Source of the DNA: an uncultured Opitutia bacterium
Lineage (GTDB): Bacteria > Verrucomicrobiota > Verrucomicrobiia > Opitutales > UBA953
Direction: 5' to 3'
NCBI GenBank assembly: GCA_903882335.1
Contig: CAIRWP010000245.1
Coordinates: 1-6,352, forward strand
Length of the DNA: 6,352 nucleotides
Position numbers and translations under genes: made by a program. Position 1 is the first letter of the stretch, and each line of letters opens with the position of its first letter. Below the pieces are notes generated by a model that saw nothing but the letters and a program-made list of their open reading frames with translations, was not told where the DNA came from and did no database searches. Shown here piece after piece: positions 6,142 through 6,352 of this stretch.

Positions 6142-6352
6142 CTACTCCTCGCTCACCGCGTACTCGTCGGCGCGGCCGCGCGCCTGGCTCCAACGGGCCA
6201 TCAGTTCTTCCAGCGGCACGGGGCGGACATTCTGATTAAGATTATAACGGCCGGCCTCGACGCAGGCCTTCAACTGATGCCACACCGCGGCGTAGGACCG
6301 GCTGAAGCGCAGCGACCCGTCGCGCACGAGGCTCGAGACATGGCAGCACCCG
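6142..6352 (-). CDS. Hypothetical protein, C-terminal part (5' end outside window)
   Basis: I do not recognise this gene. The frame is open from the window edge to a TAG at 6142-6144, showing 69 residues. A GTG at 6325-6327 could be a start, giving 61 residues, but codons upstream of it (GCCHVSSL) also fit a coding sequence and no ribosome binding site is clear, so a truncated longer gene is more likely. Third positions are mainly G or C, apart from a short AT-rich stretch encoding RYNLNQN. The peptide is soluble and mixed in charge: a tryptophan/histidine segment (SYAAVWHQLKACVEAG), then PVPLEELMARWSQARGRA, which looks helical, and an acidic end (EYAVSEE). There is no signal or membrane segment in the visible part. 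It lies upstream of, and on the same strand as, the surface-protein gene, 207 bases away. Confidence 0.6.
   Translation of the reverse strand, partial: GCCHVSSLVRDGSLRFSRSYAAVWHQLKACVEAGRYNLNQNVRPVPLEELMARWSQARGRADEYAVSEE

Noticed and set aside
6026..6239. Plus-strand frames of 66-69 residues at the right end
   Set aside because: They overlap the minus-strand gene end and the leader region, have low-complexity Arg/Ser/Pro content, and show no start signal.

Overview
The window looks like chromosome from a high-GC member of the Verrucomicrobiota, most likely an opitute. This rests on three things: a large secreted protein that combines autotransporter-type beta-strand repeats with a C-terminal PEP-CTERM sorting signal and has no beta-barrel, GC-rich housekeeping genes, and starts with weak or absent Shine-Dalgarno sequences. 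The lineage is an inference from gene content; no rRNA or other marker gene is present.

Layout, left to right. The end of a transketolase gene runs on + (1-740) and is closed by a strong intrinsic terminator (764-790). A small unrecognised gene (795-1013) and a secreted beta-propeller-like protein of 305 residues (1130-2047) follow on -. A 92-base divergent intergenic region separates the latter from ruvC on + (2140-2739), the Holliday-junction endonuclease, which here has about 45 extra basic residues at its N-terminus. ruvC converges on the largest gene of the window, a 1052-residue PEP-CTERM/beta-strand-repeat surface protein on - (2776-5934). A two-part hairpin (2731-2764) fills the gap between the two stops. 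A 207-base leader region with a possible promoter lies upstream of the surface gene, and the 3' part of an unrecognised gene on - (6142 to the window end) closes the window.

The genes do not form an obvious pathway. Transketolase belongs to central carbon metabolism and RuvC to recombination and repair. The two signal-peptide proteins are independent cell-envelope or exported products. The surface protein needs an exosortase-type enzyme encoded elsewhere. No mobile element, CRISPR array, tRNA, rRNA or defence system is visible. I found no convincing new multi-gene system. The most interesting items are the near-identical tandem modules in the surface protein, the RuvC extension, the hairpin between the convergent genes, and a CCTAGG/GGCCAA motif pair that recurs in intergenic DNA.
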